A DNA stretch of 64,000 bases from Shewanella eurypsychrophilus. GTDB lineage: Bacteria; Pseudomonadota; Gammaproteobacteria; Enterobacterales; Shewanellaceae. The stretch covers positions 838,501-902,500 of the forward strand of contig NZ_CP045503.2 in the NCBI RefSeq assembly GCF_007004545.3, in the 5' to 3' direction. The position numbers and the translations under genes are program-made. The notes under the pieces were generated by a model, which saw only the letters and a list, made by a program, of their open reading frames with translations, ran no database searches and was not told where the DNA came from. Below, in pieces: positions 35,296 through 45,483 of this stretch; within the stretch, counting starts at the first letter, position 1, and every line of letters begins with the position of its first letter.

Positions 35296-37499
35296 CAGGT
35301 GAGCTAGATTCCTCCTTTACCTACTCGCTGATTAATGAGATTGAATGTGGTGTATTGATACTTGATGCGCAAATGAATGTCTTGGTCTGGAATACTTGGT
35401 TAGTTGAAAAGTCGGGCATTAAGCAATCACAAATTTTAAATCGGCCGTTTTGTGATATTGACAATATTCAAGGTGTGATGCGTTTAGAGATGTCTATTCA
35501 ACAAGCACTGAAGCATAAACTATCATCTAAATTGTCTACCGCGCTCAACCCAACCGTTTTTCCACTGTTTTCTTATGGCGGCCAAGATCCTAAGTCTCAC
35601 CCTGAACAAAGTCGAATCAAGCAAGCGATTTCAATTCAGCCTCTTTTGATCGCAGCCAGGGATGAGACTTGCTGTTTTATCTCTATCAGGGATGTGAGCG
35701 ACTCGGTTAAACGAGAGAATATACTCAAGCAAAAGAGCAACGAGCTTCAGTTGATCACAGAGCAATTACAGTCTGAAGAGATTGTTAATCATGCGATTAT
35801 GGAAAATATTACCGATGGTGTGATGAGTTTCGATGATCAAGGCAGGTTAATTCAGGTTAATCCGGCTGCCGAGTCACAGCTAGCTATGCCTCTTAATGTT
35901 GGTGCAGTGCATTTTAGTGAAATTTATCAGCTCAGCGCTAAGTACAGTCATTTGAGTTTTAGTGAACAAATTGAGCTTAGTGATCTTCTGGGTGAGAAAG
36001 AGCAGGCGAAATGGCATGACTTCTACAGCCCTAAGTTAAAAGTTGGAATATCGGCCGAGTCCAGCTTTGTACGCATAGATCTCCCCCATACTCATCTTTA
36101 TTCATTAGTACTCAGGGATATTACCGAACGCAAGCAAACCGAATCTACCTTAAATCATTTAGCTCATTACGACAGTCTAACAGGGTTGGCTAATCGTTTA
36201 CTGCTGATGGATCGCCTCAGTCAGGCGTTGCATAGAGCAAATCGGAGCCATGCCGTGGTGGGCTTTATGTTATTTGATTTAGATAGGTTTAAGCTGGTTA
36301 ATGATAGTTTGGGTCATAGCGTTGGCGATCTGTTATTGCAGGAAGTCGCGAGAAGAATGAAGTCTGTAGTACGTGAAGAGGATACTATCGCTAGGCTTGG
36401 TGGGGACGAATTTTGCTTGCTCATAGAGAACATTGAGACAGATTCAGCGCTAACATTAGTCGCTCAAAAAGTGTTAGATATATTAAACAAAACCATGGAA
36501 CTAGATGGAAATAAAATTTCGATTTCAGCGAGTATTGGCATAGTAAAAGCGGCTAAAGGCCAGAACATTACCCAAGTTATTAAGCAGGCTGATATGGCCA
36601 TGTATTGCGCTAAAGAGAGGGGGAGGAATAAGTTTGAATTCTATAATGATCAACTCAACTTCAGCTATTCCAACAAGACGGGGTTAGAGCAAGAGTTACA
36701 TTTAGCTTATAAAAATAATGAGTTTGAGCTATTTTTTCAACCTCAGGTCGCTTTGGAAAGTGGCATTATGCTGGCCGTGGAGGTCTTACTTCGCTGGAGA
36801 AAAAGTCGCGATGAAGTCCTACCCCCAGCCGATTTCTTGTCATTACTGGAAGATATGGGCTTGATTATTCAAGTGGGAAATTGGGTACTTGAACAGGCTT
36901 GCTATTATCGAGAGTCATGGCGTCAGCAAGGGCTGATTTCCGATACATGTACCATCTGTGTCAACCTATCTGCAAAGCAGATCATTGAGCCAGATTTTGC
37001 CGATATGGTTAAATATACATTAGCTCAGACTAAGATGCCGGCCCACCTGCTTGAACTCGAAATTACCGAGTCAATCTTACTCGAAGATCAAGACAGTGTC
37101 AGTGAGGCGTTATTGGAGTTACAGGCGTTAGGGATCTTGGTCGCTATCGATGATTTTGGCACGGGTTATTCGTCTTTTTCTTATCTTAAAAGTTTTCCTG
37201 TCGACATTTTAAAGATCGATCGCTCCTTTGTTTTTGATGTATGTAGTGATCCGGACTCTGCAGCAATTGTGACTTCAATTATTAATTTGGCACATGATTT
37301 AGGCATGCAAGTGGTCGGTGAGGGAGTGGAAGATGATTATGCTCTGCGTTATCTCATTGATCATAAGTGTGACAGAGTACAGGGATATTTATTCTCTAAG
37401 CCACTGCCTTATTGCGAGTTTATGGCCTATATTGAGGATCAGACTGCTGAATTAAACAGGCGGAGAAACTTAATTCCCTCAATGAATAATAGCGCTTAA
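35292..37499 (+). CDS. Cytoplasmic PAS-PAS-GGDEF-EAL protein
   Basis: The 735-residue protein has no signal or membrane segment. Two PAS-like regions (about 10-140 and 170-280) lead into GGDEF (about 290-450) and EAL (about 470-720). The GGDEF motif near 371 is intact, with an RxxD site (REED) before it. The EAL position reads EVLLRW, a mild change, but NLSAKQ, EITESIL, DDFGTGYSS, KIDRSF and GEGVE are all present, so both activities look possible. It is the third gene of the response regulator / CheC-like unit (4-bp overlap). Confidence 0.9.
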   Translation: MTGELDSSFTYSLINEIECGVLILDAQMNVLVWNTWLVEKSGIKQSQILNRPFCDIDNIQGVMRLEMSIQQALKHKLSSKLSTALNPTVFPLFSYGGQDPKSHPEQSRIKQAISIQPLLIAARDETCCFISIRDVSDSVKRENILKQKSNELQLITEQLQSEEIVNHAIMENITDGVMSFDDQGRLIQVNPAAESQLAMPLNVGAVHFSEIYQLSAKYSHLSFSEQIELSDLLGEKEQAKWHDFYSPKLKVGISAESSFVRIDLPHTHLYSLVLRDITERKQTESTLNHLAHYDSLTGLANRLLLMDRLSQALHRANRSHAVVGFMLFDLDRFKLVNDSLGHSVGDLLLQEVARRMKSVVREEDTIARLGGDEFCLLIENIETDSALTLVAQKVLDILNKTMELDGNKISISASIGIVKAAKGQNITQVIKQADMAMYCAKERGRNKFEFYNDQLNFSYSNKTGLEQELHLAYKNNEFELFFQPQVALESGIMLAVEVLLRWRKSRDEVLPPADFLSLLEDMGLIIQVGNWVLEQACYYRESWRQQGLISDTCTICVNLSAKQIIEPDFADMVKYTLAQTKMPAHLLELEITESILLEDQDSVSEALLELQALGILVAIDDFGTGYSSFSYLKSFPVDILKIDRSFVFDVCSDPDSAAIVTSIINLAHDLGMQVVGEGVEDDYALRYLIDHKCDRVQGYLFSKPLPYCEFMAYIEDQTAELNRRRNLIPSMNNSA

Positions 37500-37539
37500 A
37501 CCTAGAATATTTTAGCATTAAACTTAGAATACTTTAGCA

Positions 37540-38652
37540 TTAGTCGTACCCAGTTAGCTCCATATATCCCTCACCTTCATGACTGCCTGAAACAATCACA
37601 GGCCCCTCCCAATAGCTCACGCTGAGTGGCACTTTAGCCGCTGGATTCAGTGCTTGGGTGTGGATATTGATATCTTCAGAGGCAATCGTGATCTGCCAAG
37701 CCACCGGGTAGCGGACTGAATCAATAGTGTGCCAGCTTGCTACTTTAAGTTGAATATCCTTAGATGCGATATTACGGCCACTACCATCGGCAAACATTCT
37801 GCGGCCACTATAGAAGCTAGGTTGTTGGTCCGTCTGGCCTCTTAACTGGAACAGCATTAATGTTGAACCATCTGATAATCGCAGTGCAAACCAGTCCCAG
37901 CCAGCTTGTGCCTTGTTGAGAAACTGTGAGCTCCACTCTCTGTCTAGCCAAGCATTGCCACTCACTTGATGCTCTATTCCATCAAGGTTTACCGTGCCGG
38001 AAACCTTGATGAAAGGCTGACTATAGTAGTGGGAGGCCACAGAGCCGTCGGCGCTTTTAATGCTGTAACCTTTCTCTCCCTGGAGCTGATAGGGGGCATT
38101 AGTTTCTAGAGAGAGTTGGTAGCCAAACTTCTCAGCATCGACCTCTAGCTGAGCCGGAAATAACGCCTCATCTTGTCCTGTCCATTGCCAGTTATCTATT
38201 TTTATGGTCAAAGGCGAATGGGATACATCTGCTAGCCTTGGGTGACGTCTTGACCATCTCTCTTCGGCAAAGTGAGCCCCTTTGCTGGTCATCGCCGCAT
38301 GGGTCATGAAAATTTGATTTGTATTCCAGTCTGAATCGGAGAGTGTGCTTTGTGAATCAGCTTTATCAGGCGCTAAAGCGATACGGAACTGAGTCCATTG
38401 CAGTCCTATTCGTTCACCTTGTTTGGTTTTTAAATTTGCCGTGAGATACCACCACTCTTGTCTAAAATCATCATGGGATAGGTGGTCTTGGGGAAATACT
38501 ATTGGTCTGCTTTTATCAACCTTAGTATAACCAGCTAAGTTATCGCCTAAAAGGCTTCCCATAGACGGCGCAGACGTAGGCTTAGAGCAAGCTGTAAGCG
38601 TTAAAAGTGTTAATAGGCCAAGATATCCAAATGGCTTAGTGAGTATAGACAT
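37540..38652 (-). CDS. AttH/CrtC-like (lipocalin-like) lipoprotein
   Basis: The 370-residue protein has a lipobox (LTLTACSK, Cys22) and the HEWWY-like motif DDFRQEWWYLTANL at about 57-70 and DREWSSQFLNKAQAGWDWF at about 235-255, typical of the AttH/carotenoid-hydratase-like fold. In Shewanella and Vibrio, such genes lie with an FtsX-type transporter, as here: it overlaps by one base the permease gene upstream. The role is unknown, probably in lipid or small-molecule handling at the envelope. A catalytic activity is not claimed. Confidence 0.82.
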   Translation of the reverse strand: MSILTKPFGYLGLLTLLTLTACSKPTSAPSMGSLLGDNLAGYTKVDKSRPIVFPQDHLSHDDFRQEWWYLTANLKTKQGERIGLQWTQFRIALAPDKADSQSTLSDSDWNTNQIFMTHAAMTSKGAHFAEERWSRRHPRLADVSHSPLTIKIDNWQWTGQDEALFPAQLEVDAEKFGYQLSLETNAPYQLQGEKGYSIKSADGSVASHYYSQPFIKVSGTVNLDGIEHQVSGNAWLDREWSSQFLNKAQAGWDWFALRLSDGSTLMLFQLRGQTDQQPSFYSGRRMFADGSGRNIASKDIQLKVASWHTIDSVRYPVAWQITIASEDINIHTQALNPAAKVPLSVSYWEGPVIVSGSHEGEGYMELTGYD

Positions 38653-41144
38653 TAGATAACCTCTCTCTGAAGACTGGAGATCAGCGGACGCTTAGTCTGC
38701 AGATACAGTGGAAAGGCGACAGCTAGCAAACTGGAAATTAAGGCAAGTGCGACGACTCGGCCATAAGCTAGCCAATCCCATTGCATGGCGATACTCCATC
38801 CGAACGCTTGCAGGGTGACTTTATTGATCAACAGATAACCCAAAATAGCGCCTGTCGGCAGGGCTACCAAACAGGTAAATAACACGATAATCAACATCTG
38901 TCCGAAGACTAAGCTAGTAAGCTGTCGGCGGTTAACCCCCATCGCATACAGCCTAGCCATTGGTGCCATGCGTGCTTGAGTCAACATAAAGCATGCGCTG
39001 AATAGACCGATTGCTGCGACTAGCAAGGTAAGTGTATTGAGCACTTGAGTGATAGAGAAGGTGCGCTTAAACATGATAATGGCTTGCTGTTTAATCTTTT
39101 GCTGACTGAAAATCATCGCATCGGGTATCGAGAACGCTTGCTGCAACGCTTGCTGTAGTTTACTTGATTCTCCGTTGACATCGATTGCTAAACTCAGTGG
39201 TGTTTCAGGCAGCCCATTAGCTTGCCATGTTGCAGGAGAGATAAGGATTTCGCCATAGGGATTACCATAATCGAAAAACACGCCGCCCACGGTAAATCTG
39301 CTATTGGCCAGAGCCGTTAGCTCAATCTCATCACCTAGATTTAGATTTAATTTGATAGCCAGCGGCTCGCTGATCAGCACGAGTCGATTAGCAAAAAACT
39401 CTGGCCACATATTGTCGACCGTCTCTTTAAAAACAGTGGTCTCTTTTAAGGACTGTTTGTCTCGAGTGACAATATTGACTGGTAGGTGGGCTTGCTTACT
39501 GCTTATGTACCACTGTTTATAGATGGCATCGACATCTTTATGTTGAGTGAGAAACGTGACGACCTTATCCATCTGAGTCGATGCTGGCCTGATATAAAGC
39601 TCCGCATGGAGTCTGGCATCTAACCAGTTTTTTAAGGTGCTTTCGAAACTGCCGACTAAGGTGTTCATGGATATATTGGCTGTTAGTGCTAATAACATTG
39701 CCATCATGGCCAGTGAGAGTGGTGAGATAAGCTCTTTGGTCTCAGTGACTTGGTAATGTAACAAGCCTTTAGGTATCAACTTTAGTAGTAAGCTCACCAA
39801 GACTGACAAGCACCACGGCAGCGTCAAGGGGATTGCGATTATGATAAGTCCCAATAGCACCATGGTATAACGGTAATCCTGACTCAGTGGGATTAGAGCC
39901 GCAGCGATACTGGCAAGAACAATAGCAATGGCTAATTGAAATTTATGCACCGATTTAGCACCACGTTGCAGTGCCATTTGACCAGAGTTACTCGCCAGAG
40001 GTTGCTTGATAAGTTGGATAAACAGTGAAGTGCAAGCCGCGATGGCGGCAAAAAATGTGAGTCCAATGGCTTGAAGTAACCAGCTCCAATGCCAGTTACC
40101 AGGGAATATTTTTGCGCCATAAAGCTGTTCAAGCGTGACAGAAATCATAGGCTGTAGCCAGTGACTGAGCTGTAATCCGAGAATGAAGCCAATGATTGAA
40201 CCTATGATCACCAGCAGCAAAAGTTCGATACTCAGGGCCAACATCAAAGGGGCTTTGGCCACACCTTGTTGCTGTAACTGAGTCATTAACCTTTGTCGCT
40301 TGAGCAAGCTATATCTCACGCCGTTGTAGGCGATAAATAGCCCGACCACAAAGGCTAATAAACTCATGGCGGTCAGATTAAGGTGAAAGCTTTCAGTTAA
40401 GGCGGTGAGGCCATCGCCATTGTCGCTCTCGACTAAATTTGCCTGAGAGTTTAGCAACTGCTCTAGCTGAGTTTGTTGCGATAAGATGTCGGAAAACAGA
40501 GCGATATAACTGAGTTGATTAGGCTGGTTAAGTATTCGCTGGGCTAGAGAGATATCCATTAGGATTTCAGAACCTAACTGGCTGGTATCATCGAGAGCGA
40601 TAACCTTAACGTTAACCCCTGATAGTATTAATTCTCCGCCCTGTGCTATCCGTTTTGCTTGGGCCTGGCTAGCCAAAACGATAGGTGCACCAGATAAGAT
40701 GTCGGCCAAGGGAATCGGTGTTGAAAATAATCCAGATTTACTTGTTTGATTATCTGACTTTTGTGGTTTGAAAGCGGTGAGTGCAGCAATTAGATCGCTG
40801 CCTTGAATGCGCCAGCGTTTACCATCTTGGCTCGTGGCAATTCCCTGAAGTACGGGTAAACTTTGATTAAACCCCGCATCACGAATGCTGAAATACACCG
40901 CTTCATCTATAAGTCTACTGCCCGTCGGCGGCGTGATGGTCCATCTGGCTTGCTGGCTGAGTAATTCAGTTGCAGAACTGTAGCTCTGGATAGCGTTTTC
41001 ATTGGTGGCTCGAACGCCGGTTAATAAGGTGACGGCGAGTATGATGCCGATACCAATGGCGCCGGCTTGCAAGGGGGCTTGACGATAATGAGCGATAAAG
41101 ATCTTCAGGCAGAGCCAGCTGATTCGGATTAAGTTATTACTCAT
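38652..41144 (-). CDS. FtsX-type ABC transporter permease
   Basis: A start at 41144 (MSNNLIRIS) gives 830 residues and overlaps the ATPase stop; an upstream start at 41198 is less likely. It has an N-terminal membrane segment (about 20-45), a large periplasmic domain, a group of membrane helices in the middle (about 270-480), another periplasmic domain, and four more segments at the C-terminus: two FtsX-like domains in one chain. It forms a transporter with the ATPase at 41137 and probably works with the lipocalin-like lipoprotein downstream. Confidence 0.88.
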   Translation of the reverse strand: MSNNLIRISWLCLKIFIAHYRQAPLQAGAIGIGIILAVTLLTGVRATNENAIQSYSSATELLSQQARWTITPPTGSRLIDEAVYFSIRDAGFNQSLPVLQGIATSQDGKRWRIQGSDLIAALTAFKPQKSDNQTSKSGLFSTPIPLADILSGAPIVLASQAQAKRIAQGGELILSGVNVKVIALDDTSQLGSEILMDISLAQRILNQPNQLSYIALFSDILSQQTQLEQLLNSQANLVESDNGDGLTALTESFHLNLTAMSLLAFVVGLFIAYNGVRYSLLKRQRLMTQLQQQGVAKAPLMLALSIELLLLVIIGSIIGFILGLQLSHWLQPMISVTLEQLYGAKIFPGNWHWSWLLQAIGLTFFAAIAACTSLFIQLIKQPLASNSGQMALQRGAKSVHKFQLAIAIVLASIAAALIPLSQDYRYTMVLLGLIIIAIPLTLPWCLSVLVSLLLKLIPKGLLHYQVTETKELISPLSLAMMAMLLALTANISMNTLVGSFESTLKNWLDARLHAELYIRPASTQMDKVVTFLTQHKDVDAIYKQWYISSKQAHLPVNIVTRDKQSLKETTVFKETVDNMWPEFFANRLVLISEPLAIKLNLNLGDEIELTALANSRFTVGGVFFDYGNPYGEILISPATWQANGLPETPLSLAIDVNGESSKLQQALQQAFSIPDAMIFSQQKIKQQAIIMFKRTFSITQVLNTLTLLVAAIGLFSACFMLTQARMAPMARLYAMGVNRRQLTSLVFGQMLIIVLFTCLVALPTGAILGYLLINKVTLQAFGWSIAMQWDWLAYGRVVALALISSLLAVAFPLYLQTKRPLISSLQREVI

Positions 41145-41805
41145 GGACTTGGCCATTATCGAGATGCCAGCGTCTTTGCATAAAATCAGCACACTCAAGG
41201 CTGTGGGTCACCATCAAAATGCTCGTATTATGCTCACCAGCCAGCTGGCAAAGCAGCTTCATTACTTCTAAGCTGGCGGTTTGGTCTAAGTTTCCAGTCG
41301 GCTCATCGGCGAGTAGTAACTTTGGCTTATGGGCCAGTGATCGGGCTATGGCGACTCTTTGCTGCTGACCACCAGATAAGGTGTCCACATGGCGTTCGAG
41401 TAATCCTTCGAGACCTAGAGATTGCACTAGGTGTTCGCACCACTTATCCCAATTTAAGCCATTGAGTCTGAGTGGGAATGCAATGTTGTCTTTAACATTT
41501 AGTGGGGTCAGCAAGTTAAATTGCTGGAAAACCACGCCGAGGGAAGTTTTCCTAAATTGACTCCAATGTCGGTCGTTCCAAGCTGATGTGTCGTCGCTAA
41601 GCAGGCTTAATGAGCCCGTGTTAGGTCGTTCAAATCCGGCGATTAAATTGAGTAAGGTGCTTTTGCCGCTGCCACTGGCTCCAGTGAGCGCGACGGTATC
41701 GCCCGCATTGAGCAATAGTTCAATGCGGTCGAGTACTCTGTGGCTAACGCCGCCATCGATAAACTCTTTAGTGATCTTCTGTAGTTCAACAATCTGATCT
41801 GTCAT
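41137..41805 (-). CDS. ABC transporter ATP-binding protein (LolD/MacB type)
   Basis: The 222-residue protein has Walker A GASGSGKST (about 42-50), signature LSGGQQQR (about 143-150), Walker B LLLADEPTG and the H-loop VTHS. It is the first gene of a three-gene minus-strand operon with the FtsX-type permease (8-bp overlap) and the AttH-like lipoprotein. Confidence 0.93.
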   Translation of the reverse strand: MTDQIVELQKITKEFIDGGVSHRVLDRIELLLNAGDTVALTGASGSGKSTLLNLIAGFERPNTGSLSLLSDDTSAWNDRHWSQFRKTSLGVVFQQFNLLTPLNVKDNIAFPLRLNGLNWDKWCEHLVQSLGLEGLLERHVDTLSGGQQQRVAIARSLAHKPKLLLADEPTGNLDQTASLEVMKLLCQLAGEHNTSILMVTHSLECADFMQRRWHLDNGQVHE

Positions 41806-42064
41806 AAGGCTCCACTTTTATTGATATCCTTTAGATTCTCGTAGCGCTAATTCACTGGCGGCTAATCTCCACTGACGTGATTAGCATACCGAATATTTTC
41901 TCATTATTAACTAACTTTACAGAACTAAATACCCTCTATCATCAGAAGGCATAAGGCAGGCGTAACAGTCTGTGTTACAAAGTATAATTTGAATTGCTGA
42001 TATTAATCGGTAAGCTGTGTTCTGTACAAATATCAACTCGTTTTTAAAGGGAGTAGTTGTCTGA

Positions 42065-42823
42065 ATGGATATCACCTTGACTCATGCCATTCTGTTACTA
42101 GTGACAGGATTTTTTGCAGGGATCATTAATACCTTAGCGGGTGGCGGTTCAAATCTGACATTGCCAGCTCTTATGGTGATGGGGATGCCAGCGGAAGTGG
42201 CTAATGCCACTAATCGAGTCGGCGTCTTGATGCAGTCCATTGTCGCCGTATTTGGCTTTAAAAAACATGGCAAGTTAGACACAGACGATAAGGTGCCAAT
42301 TCTTATCCCCACCGTTATCGGCGGCTTATTGGGCGCGGCAGGTGCTGCCTATGCGCCAAGTGAATGGATTAAGCCACTATTGCTGGGAACCATGTTGCTC
42401 ATGGCTCTAGTCATATTAGTTAAACCTTCGATGATCGCGCCTGAGCTAGGTATACAAGTTAACAAGGTTTCCCAGACACCGAGTTCCTGGTGGTGGCTCG
42501 GCGTCGCGGGTTTTTATGGTGGCTTCGTACAGGCTGGGGTAGGGTTTGTGTTGCTTGCGGCTTTAGCAGGCTCATTACGCTATGATCTGATCCGTGCCAA
42601 TGCGCTTAAAATGTTGTGCACCTTGGTTTTTACCTCAGTGTCACTCGTCCTGTTTATGTTTGCAGGGTTGATCCAATGGCTTCCCGGACTGATACTCGCC
42701 TTCGGCACCATGTTCGGTGCTCACCTAGCCGTGAAAATGGCCATTAAGGCGAGACCTGAAACCTTGAAGTGGTTCTTGTTTATTATGACGCTGGTGGGTT
42801 GTATAGCCGCTTATTTTAGTTAG
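42065..42823 (+). CDS. TauE/SafE family sulfite-exporter-like permease
   Basis: The 252-residue protein has about eight membrane segments and the two GGG/GxG-P-x-family signatures at the front of each half: FAGIINTLAGGGSNLTLPAL (about 19-38) and FYGGFVQAGVGFVLLAAL (about 150-167). Family members move sulfonates, sulfite or other small anions. Single gene, stand-alone, with a start ATG at 42065 after GGGAG. Nothing nearby names its substrate. Confidence 0.88.
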   Translation: MDITLTHAILLLVTGFFAGIINTLAGGGSNLTLPALMVMGMPAEVANATNRVGVLMQSIVAVFGFKKHGKLDTDDKVPILIPTVIGGLLGAAGAAYAPSEWIKPLLLGTMLLMALVILVKPSMIAPELGIQVNKVSQTPSSWWWLGVAGFYGGFVQAGVGFVLLAALAGSLRYDLIRANALKMLCTLVFTSVSLVLFMFAGLIQWLPGLILAFGTMFGAHLAVKMAIKARPETLKWFLFIMTLVGCIAAYFS

Positions 42824-42861
42824 CTTGCGTGCTAACTTTTTACGCTTATTAAAGTGAATAT

Positions 42862-43130
42862 TTCCAAACTTCGTTTGGACGAAAGTCGTGGAATTCCATT
42901 CCACACCAGGGCAAGGAGGACTGCTCGTCCTTATCCTCCTTGCATCCACCATGACGCCCGGGCGAAGTTGTTATCCTACGTTTATTTTTGAAAATACTTA
43001 ACGATTTCGATGGGGCATCCAAGCCCCCCGAAATCTAGCCTCACATCCATGTGAGTCTCACAGTATTTTCTGCAACTCACTTCGTCAACTTCCAACGGGG
43101 ATCTGTCGTAACCCGCAGGCGCGTTTGATT
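42862..43130. repeat. Structured interspersed repeat, copy A (about 270 bp)
   Basis: The head, 42862-42969 (108 bp), equals 45484-45591 with three mismatches. The head holds hairpins CCAAAC-TTC-GTTTGG, GTGGAAT-TCC-ATTCCAC and GCAAGGAGGA...TCCTCCTTGC. Then come GATTTCG ATGGGGC ATCCAA GCCCC CCGAAATC and CTCACAT-CC-ATGTGAG. It ends with CAACTTCCAACGGGGA and CCGCAGGCGCGTTTGATT. No protein-coding gene is credible. Confidence 0.9.
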
Positions 43131-43219
43131 TAGGACAGTAATTAATTCGCTCCGATTCCTTTATCTATACGGATAAATAACTAATACCTCCGATGGTACA
43201 TTCACACTTATCCAGTTAG

Positions 43220-43320
43220 AAGTCCTAAAGCTAGCTTCACACTCGTTTCTACAACGCTTCTCAGCAATTTCCAGCGGGGGATTATTGTAATCCGCAGGTG
43301 CGTTTGATTATCGTCGGTAG
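43220..43320. repeat. Partial second copy of the tail of the structured repeat
   Basis: TTTCCAGCGGGGGATTATTG, then TAATCCGCAGGTGCGTTTGA at about 43268-43310, parallels the tail of copy A (TTCCAACGGGGA...CCGCAGGCGCGTTTGA) about 180 bp upstream, preceded by the matching TTCACAC...TTTCTACAAC. It is a diverged partial copy of the last third only. Confidence 0.65.
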
Positions 43321-43445
43321 TTAATTTCAGGTTCTTCAGAACGTGGATTTGGTAAATATGAACTTTTTGTGATTAATGGCTATAAACTTGATTGCTTGCG
43401 ACGTAAAATAGCCGCGAATTTTGTATGTCACTCTAAATAAACACA

Positions 43446-44918
43446 ATGAATCAAGCTGTAAATAAATCTGATGCTATACCGTTAGCGGATCCTAAAATTG
43501 CCATAATCGGTGGGGGCGTGGCTGGCTCTACTATAGCCCTGCGCTTTGCCGAATTGGGCATAGATACTAGCTTGATTGAAAAAGGTGACAGCTTAGTCAA
43601 TGGCCCTCCTTTTTGTCATCTGCATGCGGGTGGTAATCTCTACCGAGAGATATCAGATGAGCAGTGCTTAACCTTGTTACAGCAATCCATCGATACGGTA
43701 AAAGTCTATCCGCAGAGTGTGAATAAACGGCCGACTGTGGTTGCACTGCCTAAAAGCGATCCAGGTGAACCACTGGATTTACTGCCTCGTTTAGAAAAGC
43801 TGCGTGCTAAATACCGTTCTTTAGTTGAACAAGATGTCTGTAATGCTGTTTTGGGCGATCCTGAGCAGTATTTTCGTTTGTATGAACGAGCCGAAATTGA
43901 AGCCCTTAAAGACCGTCCCTTACCAGAGCAAGCCCAATGCCTGAGTGATTGGCTGGTGGCCTTCGCTCAACAAGTCGATCTAGATAGCTTGAAATTTCCG
44001 ATAGTGCTTGTGCAAGAGTACGGCCTGTCAGCTTTTCGTTTTTCTGCCATTGCTAGCCTAGCCATAGAGCGCTTACCCGATTGCCATCTCTATACCAACA
44101 CGCAAGTGGTGGCACTTGAGCAGCTAGGAACATCAAACTGGCGTATGTCGATGAAGGTGCAAGGTGAAAATGAGATCATCCATACCGATTTTGATTATGT
44201 GATTAATGCCTGCGGTTTCAAGAGTGGTGAAATCGATGACATGCTCAGTGCGAAACGTAAGCGCATGGTCGAGTTTAAAGCAGCCTATGTTGCCCATTGG
44301 CCAAAGTGTAAAGGCTTATGGCCTGAGGTGATATTTTATGGTCAGCGAGGTACACCTCAGGGCATGGCGCAATTAACGCCTTATCCCGATGGTTATTTTC
44401 AATTACACGGTATGACCCAAGATATCACCTTGTTTAAAAACGGCTTAGTGGCAAGCTGTGAAAACAGTGCTCAGCCGAAACTTGCCGAACGTTTTATCAA
44501 TAAGATTGAACGACAATGGCCGGCAGAGATTATCGAAAAGAGAACCTTAGGCTCTATTGAGCATATTGCTCAATATATCCCAAGTTTTAATCAAGCTAAC
44601 GTCGCGGCTAAGCCCTTATTCGGCGCGCAACAAATCCCTGGGGATGATGCGGATCTGCGTGCGGCGGGAGTGTCGTTTCATGGTGAACGTTATGCTAGAA
44701 CCGAGATTGTTAAAGCTTCATCGGCCTTGGCCGCCGCCGATGCAATCTTGCAAGACTTGATGGCTAATGAACTCGTGAGCTCTGCACTTATCGAGCAATA
44801 CGCGACTAAGCATTATTTCCCAATAACCCGCCAATGTACTCAGGAAGAGGTGACAGCCAAAGCCGAGCAGTTAGCGAGGCAGCGCCAGTACCCTGAAGCC
44901 TTGGCGAAGAACTTTTAG
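43446..44918 (+). CDS. FAD-dependent oxidoreductase
   Basis: The 490-residue protein has a dinucleotide-binding motif GGGVAGSTIALRFAELG starting at residue 22 and DAO-like features; no signal peptide. It has a late FAD-type motif around DADLRAAGVSFHGERY. The substrate is unknown. It lies next to a group II truncated globin on the other strand (convergent, 22-bp gap), and the pair is flanked by direct copies of the structured repeat. It might act on amino-acid- or quinone-type substrates, but nothing here shows that. Confidence 0.75.
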   Translation: MNQAVNKSDAIPLADPKIAIIGGGVAGSTIALRFAELGIDTSLIEKGDSLVNGPPFCHLHAGGNLYREISDEQCLTLLQQSIDTVKVYPQSVNKRPTVVALPKSDPGEPLDLLPRLEKLRAKYRSLVEQDVCNAVLGDPEQYFRLYERAEIEALKDRPLPEQAQCLSDWLVAFAQQVDLDSLKFPIVLVQEYGLSAFRFSAIASLAIERLPDCHLYTNTQVVALEQLGTSNWRMSMKVQGENEIIHTDFDYVINACGFKSGEIDDMLSAKRKRMVEFKAAYVAHWPKCKGLWPEVIFYGQRGTPQGMAQLTPYPDGYFQLHGMTQDITLFKNGLVASCENSAQPKLAERFINKIERQWPAEIIEKRTLGSIEHIAQYIPSFNQANVAAKPLFGAQQIPGDDADLRAAGVSFHGERYARTEIVKASSALAAADAILQDLMANELVSSALIEQYATKHYFPITRQCTQEEVTAKAEQLARQRQYPEALAKNF

Positions 44919-44939
44919 ACTCCGAAAATACTAAGGGGA

Positions 44940-45353
44940 TCAGCTGCCGGATACTTGCCTAATTCTCTCAGCCGGGACGCGTAGTTGTTTCATCAGATAC
45001 ACCTTAAAGTCGTCTTGGTAAGACTGATTCTCAACGGCTTTTTGCATGCAGTGTAGCCAAGCTTCACTTTCATCGATACCTACCGACAGATGCTTATGTG
45101 CGGCTGGAATGTTGATAGAGCCATAATGCTGCGAATATAGCTTAGGGCCGCCAAGCCAGCCGGAGAGAAAGTAGGCGAGTTTCTGCCGGGAATCAGTGAG
45201 ATCCTGTGGATGCATTTCCCGGATCTTCTTTGACGAGGAGAACTCATCCATATTCTTATAAAACTCATCGACGAGTTGGGTTATACCCGCTAGCCCACCG
45301 GCCATTTGGTAGGAGTTGTCGCCGACCCCAAACTCACCACTTTTTAATTTCAT
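44940..45353 (-). CDS. Group II truncated hemoglobin (TrHbO-like)
   Basis: The 137-residue protein matches the group II truncated globin pattern: an MAGGLAGITQLVDEFY start at 17, then FLSGWLGGP near 62-70, HYG, and a heme-binding histidine in AAHKHLSVG near 86-88. It binds oxygen or NO. It is convergent with the FAD oxidoreductase. A start at 45353 is natural. In Shewanella, such globins are known to help with NO defence. Confidence 0.9.
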   Translation of the reverse strand: MKLKSGEFGVGDNSYQMAGGLAGITQLVDEFYKNMDEFSSSKKIREMHPQDLTDSRQKLAYFLSGWLGGPKLYSQHYGSINIPAAHKHLSVGIDESEAWLHCMQKAVENQSYQDDFKVYLMKQLRVPAERIRQVSGS

Positions 45354-45448
45354 AATTATTATCTAAACCTAGTTTGAACGTTGCGCCAATAGAGTTTATT
45401 TTCTTTATATGGTGATAAGACTATCACGGTTAGCTTGCATGAAGTGTG

Positions 45449-45480
45449 CGGACTAGCGGACTAGCGGACTAGTGGATAAG
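45449..45480. repeat. 8-bp tandem repeat (CGGACTAG)3 plus one degenerate copy
   Basis: Three perfect CGGACTAG units at 45449-45472, then TGGATAAG. It ends three bases before copy B of the structured repeat (45484). Confidence 0.9.
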
Positions 45481-45483
45481 TGA

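Noticed and set aside
42725..42952. 75-codon frame on the minus strand over the end of the TauE gene and structured repeat A
   Set aside because: It overlaps a real gene and consists of hairpin repeat DNA; copy B carries a similar frame by descent of the repeat, not as a gene.
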